NCBI GenBank assembly: GCA_910592005.1
Contig: CAJVPP010002045.1
Coordinates: forward strand, 1 to 16,602
Direction: 5' to 3'
DNA length: 16,602 nt
DNA from: Funneliformis mosseae
Lineage: Eukaryota; Glomeromycota; Glomeromycetes; Glomerales; Glomeraceae
The position numbers and the translations under genes were made by a program. Below the pieces are notes generated by a model. It was not told the DNA's origin, searched no databases, and saw nothing but the letters and a program-made list of their open reading frames with translations. Positions 1 to 9,193 of this stretch are shown piece by piece. The first letter of the stretch is position 1. Each line of letters begins with the position of its first letter.

Positions 1-166
1 TGGGCATTTTAAAAAAAATTATATTTGAATACAAGAAGTTCGTAGCTATGCAGGAAAAAAAATTGACTCAATTTTATACATTAGATCACAAGTTATAATC
101 GGCAAAAATTACGCCAATTAGTATAATAAAAATCACGTGGTCCAATACTTTTGACCGGGGAGTGTA
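1..166 (-). mobile_element. Terminal part of a Tc1/mariner-like transposon
   Basis: Read on the minus strand, the sequence from 164 downward begins CACTCCCCGGTCAAAAGTAT, the style of a Tc1/mariner terminal inverted repeat, and is flanked outside by TA at 165-166, the target dinucleotide of this superfamily. The following roughly 130 bp would be the non-coding leader. An ATG on the minus strand at 5-7, followed by a proline codon, sits where the transposase could begin; its frame leaves the window at once, so this start is only a guess. The other terminal repeat and the transposase are outside the window, so whether the copy is intact or active cannot be judged. The terminus-like sequence plus TA is what I see; the family is inferred from it. 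Confidence 0.6.
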
Positions 167-1979
167 TGTTAATAAAGAATATGATAATACAGTTTCAAGA
201 TTTAGAAAAAGAAGGTGAAATTTAACTTGATAATATTTCAGAAATCAAAATAGTAAAGGGTTGAATAGCAAGATATTTGTCAAACTTGAAAAAAATATTT
301 AGTATAAAGAGTTGTAGAGAATAATATTTCTAACAATAGATAAATCTGATATTAAATCTAGACACAAAATCTTACAATAATAACAATAATACTAACTTCA
401 GTAATGTCACTAATAGTATTAATAATTATTATAATGCTATGAAAGCAAGTGGGTCTAGAAATAAAAGATTGTAATCTGAAAAGAAAAAAAAGTTAAAAAT
501 AGTATAAAGTGTCAAAAAAATATAATTATAAATAGTAAACTGCTAATTTTACATAAATTTAATAAATTCTGAATTTAAGACTGTTCTAAATTCTATTTTC
601 AATATAGTAAAGTCTTTAATGAAAAAATACAATTGATTCTGTAAATAAATAAATAAAATTTATAAAATTTTATTTATGTCATGTAATCTGTTTTTTGTAA
701 ATCTATGACTTTATATATTCATCAATTACAACATAATAATTGCTTCAAAATTTTTAATTAAGTATATTGGTTTATTTGTGAATTGGCAATTAAATAATCT
801 AATTTAAACTGTTTATTATTAAATAATATATTATGTTATTTGATCATAATCAGCTATATATTTTAATTATAATTATTTAAATTTAAATTAAATTACTTAA
901 AAAATATATGAATACATATTATGGTAAAATAAAAATAATTTTTCTTTAAAATATTATTTTAATTAATTAATGTAAAAAGGTTTAGAATTAAATATAATGA
1001 TACAAACTTTTATTTTTAATTTTAAAATAATATTATAAAAAATGTAATTTTATTTTAATGATGAAATATTAAAGTTAAAATATTAAATTATAATAGCATA
1101 TATTACTATAAGTAAAAAGAAGAGATTATAAAATAAAATCAATACATATCTTTAATAAAAAATAATATTAATTATGTTAAAATATATATAAAAAAAAATA
1201 CTATTTTTTTTTATTTTTTTGATTAGAAGAAAAGGGTATTTCAGTATTTTATATGAAGATATAAAAAAAGCATTAAATTATAAAACTATTTTATTAAATT
1301 ATAAAAAAAAGATTAATCTTAACTTTTCAAATATATTATAATTATATAAATTGTCCAAGAAATGCTAGTGAGATTTTAATTATAGAAAATTTTGATATTA
1401 TAAAAAAGGTTAATAAAAAAAAAATAGATATTAAATACCATCTAAAAAGAATATTAAGTTTATATATATGTTTAATAATAAAGATAAGAAATATAAGTCA
1501 ACTAATTTTACAGATATAACACATATTTATAAAATGAGTTTATGATTATGAAATTAAATTTATGCTTTTCATTTATAGTTATTTTTTTTTAAAAAATTTA
1601 AAAAAGTAATTAATTGACCAACCGAAATTGATTAATAATCAATTTTATCCCGAAATTTGAAATTAAAAACACCCCTATTTTTTTTTTTCAGATCGTCCGA
1701 TTTATTCATCGCATTATAAAAAAAAAACAAGTTTATATACATGTTTGAGCCAAATATAATCCAAAAAATTTTTTATAAACAATATTATTAACAAGAAATG
1801 CATTTGTTTCAAAAAAAAATAATGGATGATCTAAAAGGTTGAGAATTAAAAATTTCGTAGGTTTTTTCTAAATTTTTTACACAAGCAAATTTGTTCAACA
1901 TTTATTCAGTAGTATTTATCCTAAATTTAGCTTAGCCTAACTCCTTTTTTGTTGAATTCAAAAAAATTCAAAATTAAAC
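167..1979. other. Gene-free, extremely AT-rich intergenic DNA
   Basis: About 1.8 kb of A/T-dominated sequence without a credible gene on either strand. Short open stretches occur on the plus strand (about 375-470, 1200-1340 and 1345-1520), but they lack starts, are interrupted in all frames and have the Lys/Asn/Ile-rich composition expected of random AT-rich DNA. A perfect 21-nt palindrome (10-bp arms AAATTGATTA/TAATCAATTT around one base) lies at 1625-1645. A pyrimidine run ending in CAG at about 1678-1691 resembles a splice acceptor but leads to no sustained frame. It may contain eroded transposon DNA; nothing recognisable remains. Confidence 0.6.
1960..1966 (-). terminator. RNA polymerase III terminator of tRNA-Gln
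   Basis: Seven consecutive T residues on the transcribed (minus) strand begin 13 bp beyond the tRNA 3' end, the usual form and distance of a Pol III stop. Confidence 0.75.
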
Positions 1980-2051
1980 AGGTCTCGCCGAGAATCGAAC
2001 TCGGATTACAGGATTCAAAGTCCTGGGTGCTAACCATTACACCACGAAACC
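1980..2051 (-). tRNA. tRNA-Gln (anticodon TTG)
   Basis: The minus strand starts GGTTTCGTGGTGTAATGGTT and folds as a full cloverleaf. The 7-bp acceptor stem pairs GGTTTCG with CGAGACC, including one T-G pair. The anticodon loop is CTTTGAA with anticodon TTG (bases 2016-2018 on the plus strand), reading CAA glutamine codons, and the T arm contains GTTCGATTC. There is no intron in the anticodon loop. The A box (TGGTGTAATGG-like) and B box (GTTCGATTC) of the internal RNA polymerase III promoter are present. CCA is not encoded, as expected for a eukaryotic nuclear tRNA. Confidence 0.95.
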
Positions 2052-2292
2052 ACGTTCTATAATAGAGAAAATTTTATTAAAATTTTATTGAATAATGCAA
2101 AATTTACCAATTTTCAAACCATGTGACTCCACAATAAGTAACAAGAATAGCCGCAGTAAAAATTCTTTTATAAAATTAATTTTATATTAAATCTCCTTTA
2201 TTGGTTATTAATGGTTATACATCTATATAAATCTATGTAAACGTACATATATTATTTATAATTAATTGAAATTAAAATATTAGATTATTTTT

Positions 2293-3063
2293 TTAATTAA
2301 TTGATAAATCTAAATTTTCACCCCTATAAACCACCAAATTTTTTTCGGTTTCATATAATTTCACTTCATATAATTCACCATCTTTTAAGACTTGACGGAT
2401 ATTATGCCAAATGAAAACAACTAAATTTTCCGATGTGCTATAAAGAAAAAAAAATTATCGTTAATTAAAAATTAAAGACGAATTAAAAAATTCTTATACA
2501 AATATATCTCAGATTCTTTGAAAATTTTCTACATCATCGTTTCTGCTAGATAACGCAGTTTATATGAAAAAATACATCATTGAAAATTTTTTTTTTCTCG
2601 ATAAGAATCTAATTCTCACCTAGGCTTATCTTTAAAATATGGTACATCAAGATCCTATAATGCAGAATAAATTAGATTAATTATTTATCAAATGAAGTAA
2701 TGAATAAATGAGACGTCCTTTGTATCTTTACCAGATTCTTATGATCCAAAACATCCATGACTGCTATCTTTATGCATTCTTTTAAATCCATTAGATTCAT
2801 AACCATACCTGTTATTGGATTAATCTCTCCTTTCACCGTTACCTCAACTAATCGTTTTCATAAATTAATAACAGCTCTAATGGTGGAATTGATTCAATTC
2901 ATAACCGAATTGCGTGCGAACCTTTGTAATTGTGTCCATGACCGTTAGGATTATTACATTTTCCAAATATTTCTTTATTTTCCTTGTCTGATAAAGACGA
3001 AGAGTGCAATCGATGTGCCGCCGAAAAAGTTTCAATTCTACTTAAATATACAATTGCTCCCAT
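2293..3063 (-). CDS. 6-pyruvoyl-tetrahydropterin synthase
   Basis: Converts 7,8-dihydroneopterin triphosphate to 6-pyruvoyl-tetrahydropterin, the second step of tetrahydrobiopterin synthesis, in the cytosol. Four exons: 2922-3063, 2732-2847, 2620-2654 and 2293-2437, with GT-AG introns of 74, 77 and 182 bp; the frame closes exactly to 145 residues, the length of the mammalian enzyme. Zinc ligands are His17 (in FSAAHRLH), His42 and His44 (in NGHGHNY). The catalytic Cys36 ([11 protein letters not shown]) and the Asp82-His83 pair (LDHKNL) are present, as is the pterin-anchoring Glu127. All sit at a constant offset of six from the mammalian numbering, so the enzyme should be active. The ATG is preceded by an in-frame TGA. 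It is divergent from the PEN-2 gene and shares its promoter region. Tetrahydrobiopterin synthesis is known in Mortierella-type fungi, which fits the lineage. Confidence 0.95.
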
Positions 3064-3249
3064 AAGAAGGTTTACCAATATAAAGTTTGTTCATTTTCGC
3101 AAGAAATTTATCGCAGACATTGGTAACTTTTTACGGGTAATAACTTTATACAGCAGTTTTTAATTGGTTGGCGTAAATAATTCGTGTTACATGAGTAAGT
3201 TGAAGGTTTATACGTTACGGTTTTCTTTCGGATAAAAAAAAATTCAAAC
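3064..3249. promoter_or_regulatory. Shared divergent promoter region of PTPS and PEN-2
   Basis: Only 186 bp separate the two divergent start codons, so both core promoters and 5' leaders must fit here. An inverted CCAAT box (ATTGG, 3163-3167) lies near the middle. I see no clear TATA box. The region is less AT-rich than the flanking intergenic DNA. Co-regulation of the two genes is an inference from spacing only. Confidence 0.55.
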
Positions 3250-3634
3250 ATGCCTCCAAATCCCTCAAAAACGACTCCTTCCGAAATATTATCCTTATGT
3301 AAAAAATTTTTTTATATAGGTTTTTTATTCTTACCTTGGTTATGGGTTGTTAATGTAATTTACATGTGGCCCTTAACCAAACGGTCAGATATCGGTAAAG
3401 AAATAAAAAAGTGTAAGTTTTTCAATTTCTTTTTTTTTATATTTTTATTTTATTTTATATATATATATATCTTTTTTAATTAAAATTATTTCTTTAGATC
3501 TATATTATTCAATGGCAGGTGCTCTGTTTTGGTTTATCGCACTGTCAACTTGGTATGGAATTTTTGTAAACCAAAGAATTGCTTGGGGGGAATTCGCCGA
3601 TAAAATTATCGTAATACCCATAAGAGGAAAATAA
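3250..3634 (+). CDS. PEN-2, gamma-secretase subunit
   Basis: Small membrane subunit needed for maturation and activity of the presenilin/gamma-secretase intramembrane protease. Two exons, 3250-3412 and 3498-3634, with an 85-bp GT-AG intron (3413-3497); the spliced frame is 99 residues against about 101 in animals. The N-terminal part has LCKKFFYIGFLFLPWLWVVN, matching the PEN-2 pattern of a short cytosolic helix followed by a hydrophobic FLP-LW-VN segment. After the junction comes ALFWFIALSTWYGIF, the second membrane segment, and then an RIAWGEFAD...IP tail matching the family's RxxWG...D...IP ending. Without splicing the first exon would run into a low-complexity Phe/Ile tail, which is intron sequence. 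The start is the first ATG. Yeast lacks the whole complex, so presence here implies presenilin, nicastrin and APH-1 elsewhere in the genome. Confidence 0.9.
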
Positions 3635-3852
3635 TTGTTAATTTTACAAAAAGTTTTTAATTTCATAGAAATTACATTAATCTAATTAAAGTTTCCAAAT
3701 AATATATTCTTTCTCTCATATGATACTACTTATATAGAATTAATCGTGTATCTTTCAATAGATTCAACTAATATAAATGTAACAGAAAGATAAATTAACT
3801 GTATTAGTCTTCAAAACAATAAAATAGATGAATGAATAAATAGAAATCATAT

Positions 3853-5988
3853 TCACTTTCGCGCTCGTTTGACATCTCGAGGTGTAGCAGGAAGCGATCC
3901 TCTATCTCTCTTCGTCTGATTTATAATGATGATGATAAAAATTCAGCAAGTAAATAAGTCACGTTAGATAATTTCCTCTTTAACTTACTGGAATGGTACT
4001 CGAGTCAATGTATCCGTCAGTCGAAGCTCCTTCTTGGGCAATATTTCCTGCCTTTTCCCCCCCTGAAGCCGATAAAACCTTTTGAAGCGTCGTCCGTTTG
4101 ACTTTTAAGTCGTGCTCTTGCTTATCAACTAGCTTTTTAAGATCTAACAGGTTTTGAGTCATTTTCTGTAATTCGGTAAACTTTGCACAAACAGTTTCTG
4201 TTGGCATAGTTGGGCGTGGTCCCAAACCAAATTCTTGTAAAGACTTGTGGACTTTGTGTAATAAGGCTAGTTTTGGTATAGGTATCTTTTGACTTCGTAC
4301 CAAAACACCCGGAGTGAGTTTTTCCTTCTTTACCACCATTGGAGTATGAACTTCTTTTGGTGAATGAGCTATTTTCACGCGAATCAAAAGGTTTCATTTG
4401 TATAGAGATAAAGGATGAATGACAAAAATAAATAAATCAATAAAATAAAATAAAATAAAATAAAAATATATCATTAATAAATATTACCTTCAATCGCAAT
4501 CGAACCAACAGATGATGCCGATGTACGACGATTTTTTTTGGGTAAATCAGAGGTATTATGAAAGCCCGAACCACTCGCCTCTATTGTAGGAGTTGTGGGT
4601 CCGCTAAGCAACGATTTCTTGCGCTTTGGTTGAAGCGCTTCCACCGTAAATTGTTTCATTAAGGCCTCCCTTTCCCTGATGAATTTTTTTTCATTTGCTT
4701 GAATACGATCACTTATTTCTTGTAATGCTTCTTCTTCTTCAATTTGTTCTTTTGTCCGTGAATATAAAAGAAGCAACATATTTTTCCTTTTTTCCTCTTT
4801 AACTAAAAAAGAGGGTAATTTTCATTTAATGAACGAGCAAAAGGATTTGACGATATGATATGATTTTACGACATACCTTTATCATAACTATTTAATGCAA
4901 TCTGTTGACCCTTGTCAGTTTGACTACCAGGCGTTATTGGTCGTACTTGCAAAATTTTTTTAATGACAGAGTAATATCGATCTCGCAAATCCTAAAATAC
5001 AAGACCATATGAGCATGAGCATGATAATGAGTGTAATCACATAAAAAGGTTCCGTTACCTCCATCGTTCTGTCCTTATCTTTCCAATCGTAACGATCATG
5101 AATTACGGTCCATCTGATATCATACTTTCGACATAAATCAAATAGATAGTCAGTTTCTTCCCTACTCCAATCCCGATCTATTATCAATGATAATAGTCGA
5201 AAATTAAAAATTTTCATATAAAAAAATAACAAAGAAGAAAAAAAAAATTTTTTGAAAACTTGTCGTACCTTTCAAATACTTTTCATATTCTTCATCTGTA
5301 TACTCTTCGATTTCAACTTTTTTATTAAAGTCTGCAAAACTAATTGTTTCTTTATCAAATTAAATGAAATAACAATTAACATAAGAATTCCGTCGGTTAA
5401 AACCTTTCATTGATTCAAATACCTTCTTCTGTATTCTCTTTTGTCCAATGACTTAGCATCAGATCATCGTTTCTAGCAGGATTTATATACTTGTTCCATG
5501 TCCTAGGGGAAGTGTGATGTGTGATTATTAGTAAATCAATTTTTTTTTTTTTTTTTTACCATTACATTTGTTTCTTCAATATAAATAAAAAAAAAAATTA
5601 CACATCATTCTATGATCAAGATCGAATTACCATTTGCCTACCGCCTTATGTAGATTTGGTTTTGCTTTTAATGCAGTTGCTCTTTCAAAAGCTACTGAAA
5701 CGTGATGCCCAACTAAAGCCGATAACTCCCGACTGACTGGCGTGTCTATTACCGTTCAAAATTTTTTAATAATCAAAGGCAAAACATTGTATTTAATAGT
5801 TAAAAACGAAATATACCTTTAAAAGTTCTTTTCTCATTTCTCTTCTCTTTTCTTTCCTTTTCTTTTTTAGCATTATTTATAGCTTCAACTACGTGACTAA
5901 TCTTTTTATCAGAATTTACTTTATCAAGTACTGAACTAGTTTCAACTCCTAAAATCTCACGAACATCACTTATATTCTTGTTTGACAT
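3853..5988 (-). CDS. DMAP1/SWC4 family chromatin subunit (SANT domain)
   Basis: Shared subunit of the NuA4 histone acetyltransferase and the SWR1 (H2A.Z-depositing) remodeller, nuclear. Nine exons: 5817-5988, 5631-5745, 5423-5502, 5269-5349, 5059-5177, 4877-4991, 4488-4802, 3989-4368 and 3853-3915. Introns are 67-128 bp with GT-AG ends, and phases agree at every junction, giving 479 residues (human DMAP1 467). The order matches the family: the N-terminal DVREILG; the NPARNDD..L.HW block; FADFNKKVEI leading into the SANT domain at about 150-200 (RDWSREETDYLFDLCRKYDI, VIHDRYDW, DLRDRYYSV); a charged helix with EEEEALQEI; and a C-terminal block GVLVRSQKIPIP...LGPRPTMPTE..C..FTELQ, the DMAP1-specific region. 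The last exon supplies a basic tail (TPRDVKRARK) after a strong GTAAGT donor; without that splice the protein would end two codons later. An RTCACGTG octamer lies about 105 bp upstream of the start. Confidence 0.93.
4441..4465. repeat. (TAAAA)5 microsatellite
   Basis: Five tandem TAAAA units inside the seventh intron of the DMAP1/SWC4 gene; no effect on the reading frame. Confidence 0.9.
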
Positions 5989-6091
5989 CGTTAAATCTAC
6001 ACTAATCTAGCATGTAAAAGTTTGAAACTGACTTATTGCTTGAAGAGTGAATTCGTGTAACCATAATCAAAAGTCAGTAAATTGATAGAAC

Positions 6092-6100
6092 ATCACGTGG
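6092..6100. promoter_or_regulatory. RTCACGTG E-box upstream of DMAP1/SWC4
   Basis: ATCACGTGG, a CACGTG E-box with the RTCACGTG flank bound by bHLH factors of the Cbf1/USF/MiT type, lies about 105 bp before the DMAP1 ATG in a 293-bp intergenic gap. That a factor binds here is inferred from the motif and position. Confidence 0.4.
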
Positions 6101-6281
6101 ATTTTTTAATTAATTATTTTATTTATTGATTTATAATTGCACATCCGTAATTTTTGTAACATATAAAATAAAGAAATTTTTTTTTTTTTTTATTATGAAA
6201 ATCTGATAATACATATTATAGCAAATGAATACTTTGATATTGATATAATAATAATAATAATATTCTGTTCAGTCAAGGTAT

Positions 6282-8619
6282 TCAAGTTTCCACTTTCAAC
6301 GACAAATTTCGATCCTCCTATTATTTCATAAAATTAATAGTCAAGTCAAAGTGTGATAAATCATTTTTTCTTACCGGCAATTCTTGGCTCTTTAATTCTT
6401 TGCTCTTTAATCGGTAATATCGCTCAAGAACTCCGAGGTCATATAATTGTTCCCTAATAAGAATGTTGATGACCACACCCGGAGGACCATAGGCACCGCA
6501 ACAGCAAAGTCTTCAAAAAATCAAATAGTATTTTGTTAAAAAGCAAGGATTTAAGGTGATTGGTCACGTGGATTTAAGTTTAAAATCAATAAATACCGAT
6601 CATGGTACTCTTCCTTTTTATATGGTAAATCAAAATGTACACTATAATCTACGGGATGGAACGCTAAAACGGATGAGAAGCAATCTGTAGTTACAATTAC
6701 AGCTACTTCTGATTTCCAGAAAGATTTGACAATTTCATGTCTGTCTGATTGTTTTGTAGAGGAATGCTAAGTAAATGAATAAAATAAATTTTATCGTTAT
6801 ATAGATGATTATTTTTTTTCTGTAAAAAAAAAAAAGGCATGAATACATAAAATACCATGGCGTAGACGGTCATGTTTTCAAATAAAGTTGTTAGCTTGTC
6901 AGACAACCAATCAACTCGTTCCGAATTATCACAAAAGATTACGGATTTTTGAATATCTACATCCTTGTAAATTTCGCATAACGCATTGAGCTTCTGATCA
7001 TCTTTTTCAACAACCGTGTAATATAATCGCAACTCGTCACTCATATTTACGTCATCAAGAACGATGATAGTGTTATTTGTTATCTTATTTTTAATATCAG
7101 CAAGGGTAAACGTTGTCGCGGTCGTCATCAGAACTTTTTGAGCACTTTTTGGTATTTTATAAATGATGTCGAAAGCTTGTGAACGAAAGTTGCTATTAAA
7201 CATGATACAAGAGTCTTCAACAATAATCGTTTTAATGCGTTGAAAATCGAATTTACGATCCGTCATTAGTCCAATCAATCTACCTGTTCATTCAGTCACG
7301 TGTAAATTGTAACGTTTAAAGTTTTTAAACGACAAATTATTAAATGATCCGTTATTTTACTGACCCGGAGTCCCGACTATGATTTGGTGCCCTTCATTTC
7401 TCAGATTTTCTACGTCCTGTCTCACCGGAATACCACCGATACAAACCAAACATGAAAATCGCATGTGTTGACCTACGACATCGATTAAATCTTGAATCGC
7501 AAGGCACAAATCTTTCGAATGCACGATTATAATTGCTTGGCATGACTTGTCACTTGTTTCAATTTGTTGAAGTAGGGCAGCGATGTAAGTTATGGTTCTT
7601 TCTTCCAGTCGAGGGATTTGGATTACAGCATCCCGACGAGATAATATCGCCATGATCGCACGTTGCTGAATGGATGTCGGTTGATTGTAACTACTTGCAA
7701 GATGTCAATAAAAAAAAAAGAAAAGAAAAGGACGATTAAATCAAACTTTTCAAGGTTAATAATAAAAAAAAAATTTTTTTTTTTATATTAATACCCTAAT
7801 GCATGGATTCCCAACAAAATCTCTGATTTCAAATTCATTTCTTCAAATGTAGAAGCTAGCTGTTGCCAATTATCTTTCAACATCTCGCGTTGATATCCAG
7901 TCGATTGATTTGATTTACCTCTCATTTCAAGACGATCCCTGCCGTCATTTTTAGGTGAAACCGCAGTATCTGTCCGATTCAACTAAATCGAAAAAAAAAA
8001 ATAAAATAAGGGGACGTAATTAAAAAACAACAACAACAAAAAAAAAACTGGCATGGAACATTCCCAAAAGTAAACGCACTTGAAATCGCGGGGAAGGGCG
8101 AGCTGGTACACGTGACAATGCAACCTCTTTGGAAGGTCGAGGCGATTGGATTTCCGATGTAGATCTCAAGTTCAAATCAATGGATGAAGAACCTTCAGGG
8201 CTTAATTTTGTATTGGATCGCTTTCTTTTCATCCTCCTTAATTTCTTTTTTTCACTCAAACTAAATTTTTTCTTGGGCTTATCGGTTAATTCTGCCGAAC
8301 TTAATAAATTTTCTACTTTGGACTCGTTTTGATCATTCTCCTCTTCATTATTTAATGGATGATTTCTCATGTCATTTATGTAATTTATACCACCTTCCGA
8401 TTCGATGGAATCTACGATAGGAAAGACGATTTGCGATACAAACGAGTCAGATATTCCATTAACCAATTGTGCCGCAGCAGGTACATCAATCGTATCATGT
8501 CCGTGAACAAGTTGCAAAGCCTTCACGGCTTCCGTGAGTTTTTCTAGAAGAGTTTTGATTTCAGGCAAGATAGCCAACGAGGTTTGGATATCTTTTAATA
8601 TATTTTCTGTATCAGACAT
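6282..8619 (-). CDS. eIF4A-like DEAD-box protein lacking catalytic motifs (pseudo-helicase)
   Basis: Seven exons: 8080-8619, 7795-7982, 7365-7690, 6856-7283, 6597-6766, 6375-6510 and 6282-6317; six GT-AG introns, all phases consistent, 607 residues. Residues 1-180 are an extension: a Leu/Ile-rich helical start (about 5-37), acidic linker, basic patch 114-138 and Ser/Pro-rich stretch. Residues about 220-600 follow eIF4A: FEEMNL and a good Q motif (GYNQPTSIQQRAI, 243-255), CIGG, IIVGTPGR (346-353), VIFCDN (466-471). The catalytic motifs are gone: AQSGTGKT is IQIPRLEERT (266-275), PTRELA is HSKDLC, DEAD is EDSC (374-377), SAT is TAT (406-408), TDLLARGID is TDCFSSVLAFHPVD (521-534), HRIGRGGR is DRLCCCGAYG (550-559). 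ATP hydrolysis and unwinding should therefore be impossible; a binding or scaffold role on RNA or translation factors is inference. The last exon is less certain: reading through the final donor ends the protein at 614 residues instead. Confidence 0.88.
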
Positions 8620-9193
8620 TGTTAATAAAAAGATAAAAAAAAAAAAAAAAAGGTAAGAAAAACGAGATAAATAAAGAAAAGGTCGGTTTAAATTAATATT
8701 TATTTATTTTAATTTGGTGATCTGGAGTATGTTTGATGACATAACAAAAACATGATTTTATGTCGTATATGCATTTCCTTTGTTAGTATATGTCATCATT
8801 TATGTAGTTTTATACTTTCCATCACATCAATAAATAAGTTAAAGCGAGGTGACTATATCACGTGATTTCAGCACGTTGATTTATAATCGGATTTTATTTA
8901 TTTTATTTATATAAAACAATAAGGGGATTTTATTATAAAGATGACATTTTACATATAAACACTATCATCAATATCTGAATAATAAAACTTCACCTTACAT
9001 ACCACACATATATACAAACAATGAAGTCAAATTTATAATATAAGGAAGGGAAAAGATTGAAATCATATAAAATAATGAGGAAAAACAATTTAAAATCTCT
9101 CACATCGTACGTAAATGTCCCTTTTAAAAAAAAGCTAATTATTTCAAAAAAAAAAAAGGTAAAGGATCAAATTATTATTAAGCTCAGATCGTT
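8620..9193. other. Intergenic region: promoter of the pseudo-helicase and 3' flank of the C2H2 gene
   Basis: 574 bp of AT-rich DNA with no credible coding frame. It must contain the pseudo-helicase promoter and leader and the 3' UTR of the zinc-finger gene. A perfect 8-bp palindromic E-box TCACGTGA (8858-8865) lies about 240 bp upstream of the pseudo-helicase ATG. A-runs occur at about 8636-8651 and 9147-9158. Confidence 0.6.
8858..8865. promoter_or_regulatory. Palindromic E-box TCACGTGA upstream of the pseudo-helicase
   Basis: TCACGTGA, preceded by A so that it also reads RTCACGTG, is a full palindromic bHLH site in the only promoter-sized gap upstream of the pseudo-helicase. Function is inferred from motif and position. 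Confidence 0.4.

Noticed and set aside
375..470. Asn-rich plus-strand stretch ending NAMKASGSRNKRL
   Set aside because: Suggestive of a decayed transposon ORF, but upstream frames are full of stops and no family feature is visible.
1200..1520. AT-rich open stretches of about 40-57 codons
   Set aside because: At this AT content, open stretches of this size are expected by chance once in such a region; no start, no motif, interrupted by stops between frames.
2757..2948. 63-codon plus-strand frame
   Set aside because: It lies antisense to PTPS exons and introns, which have clear family motifs.
5521..5736. 71-codon plus-strand frame
   Set aside because: Antisense to the second DMAP1 intron and exon; begins in a T-run of the intron.
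6245..6262. (ATA)n run downstream of the pseudo-helicase stop
   Set aside because: Simple AT repeat in a 3' UTR, common throughout this window; no sign of function.
8129..8547. Two plus-strand frames opposite exon 1 of the pseudo-helicase
   Set aside because: Shadows of the minus-strand coding exon; hydrophobic, Phe-rich products reflecting the Lys-rich coding strand.
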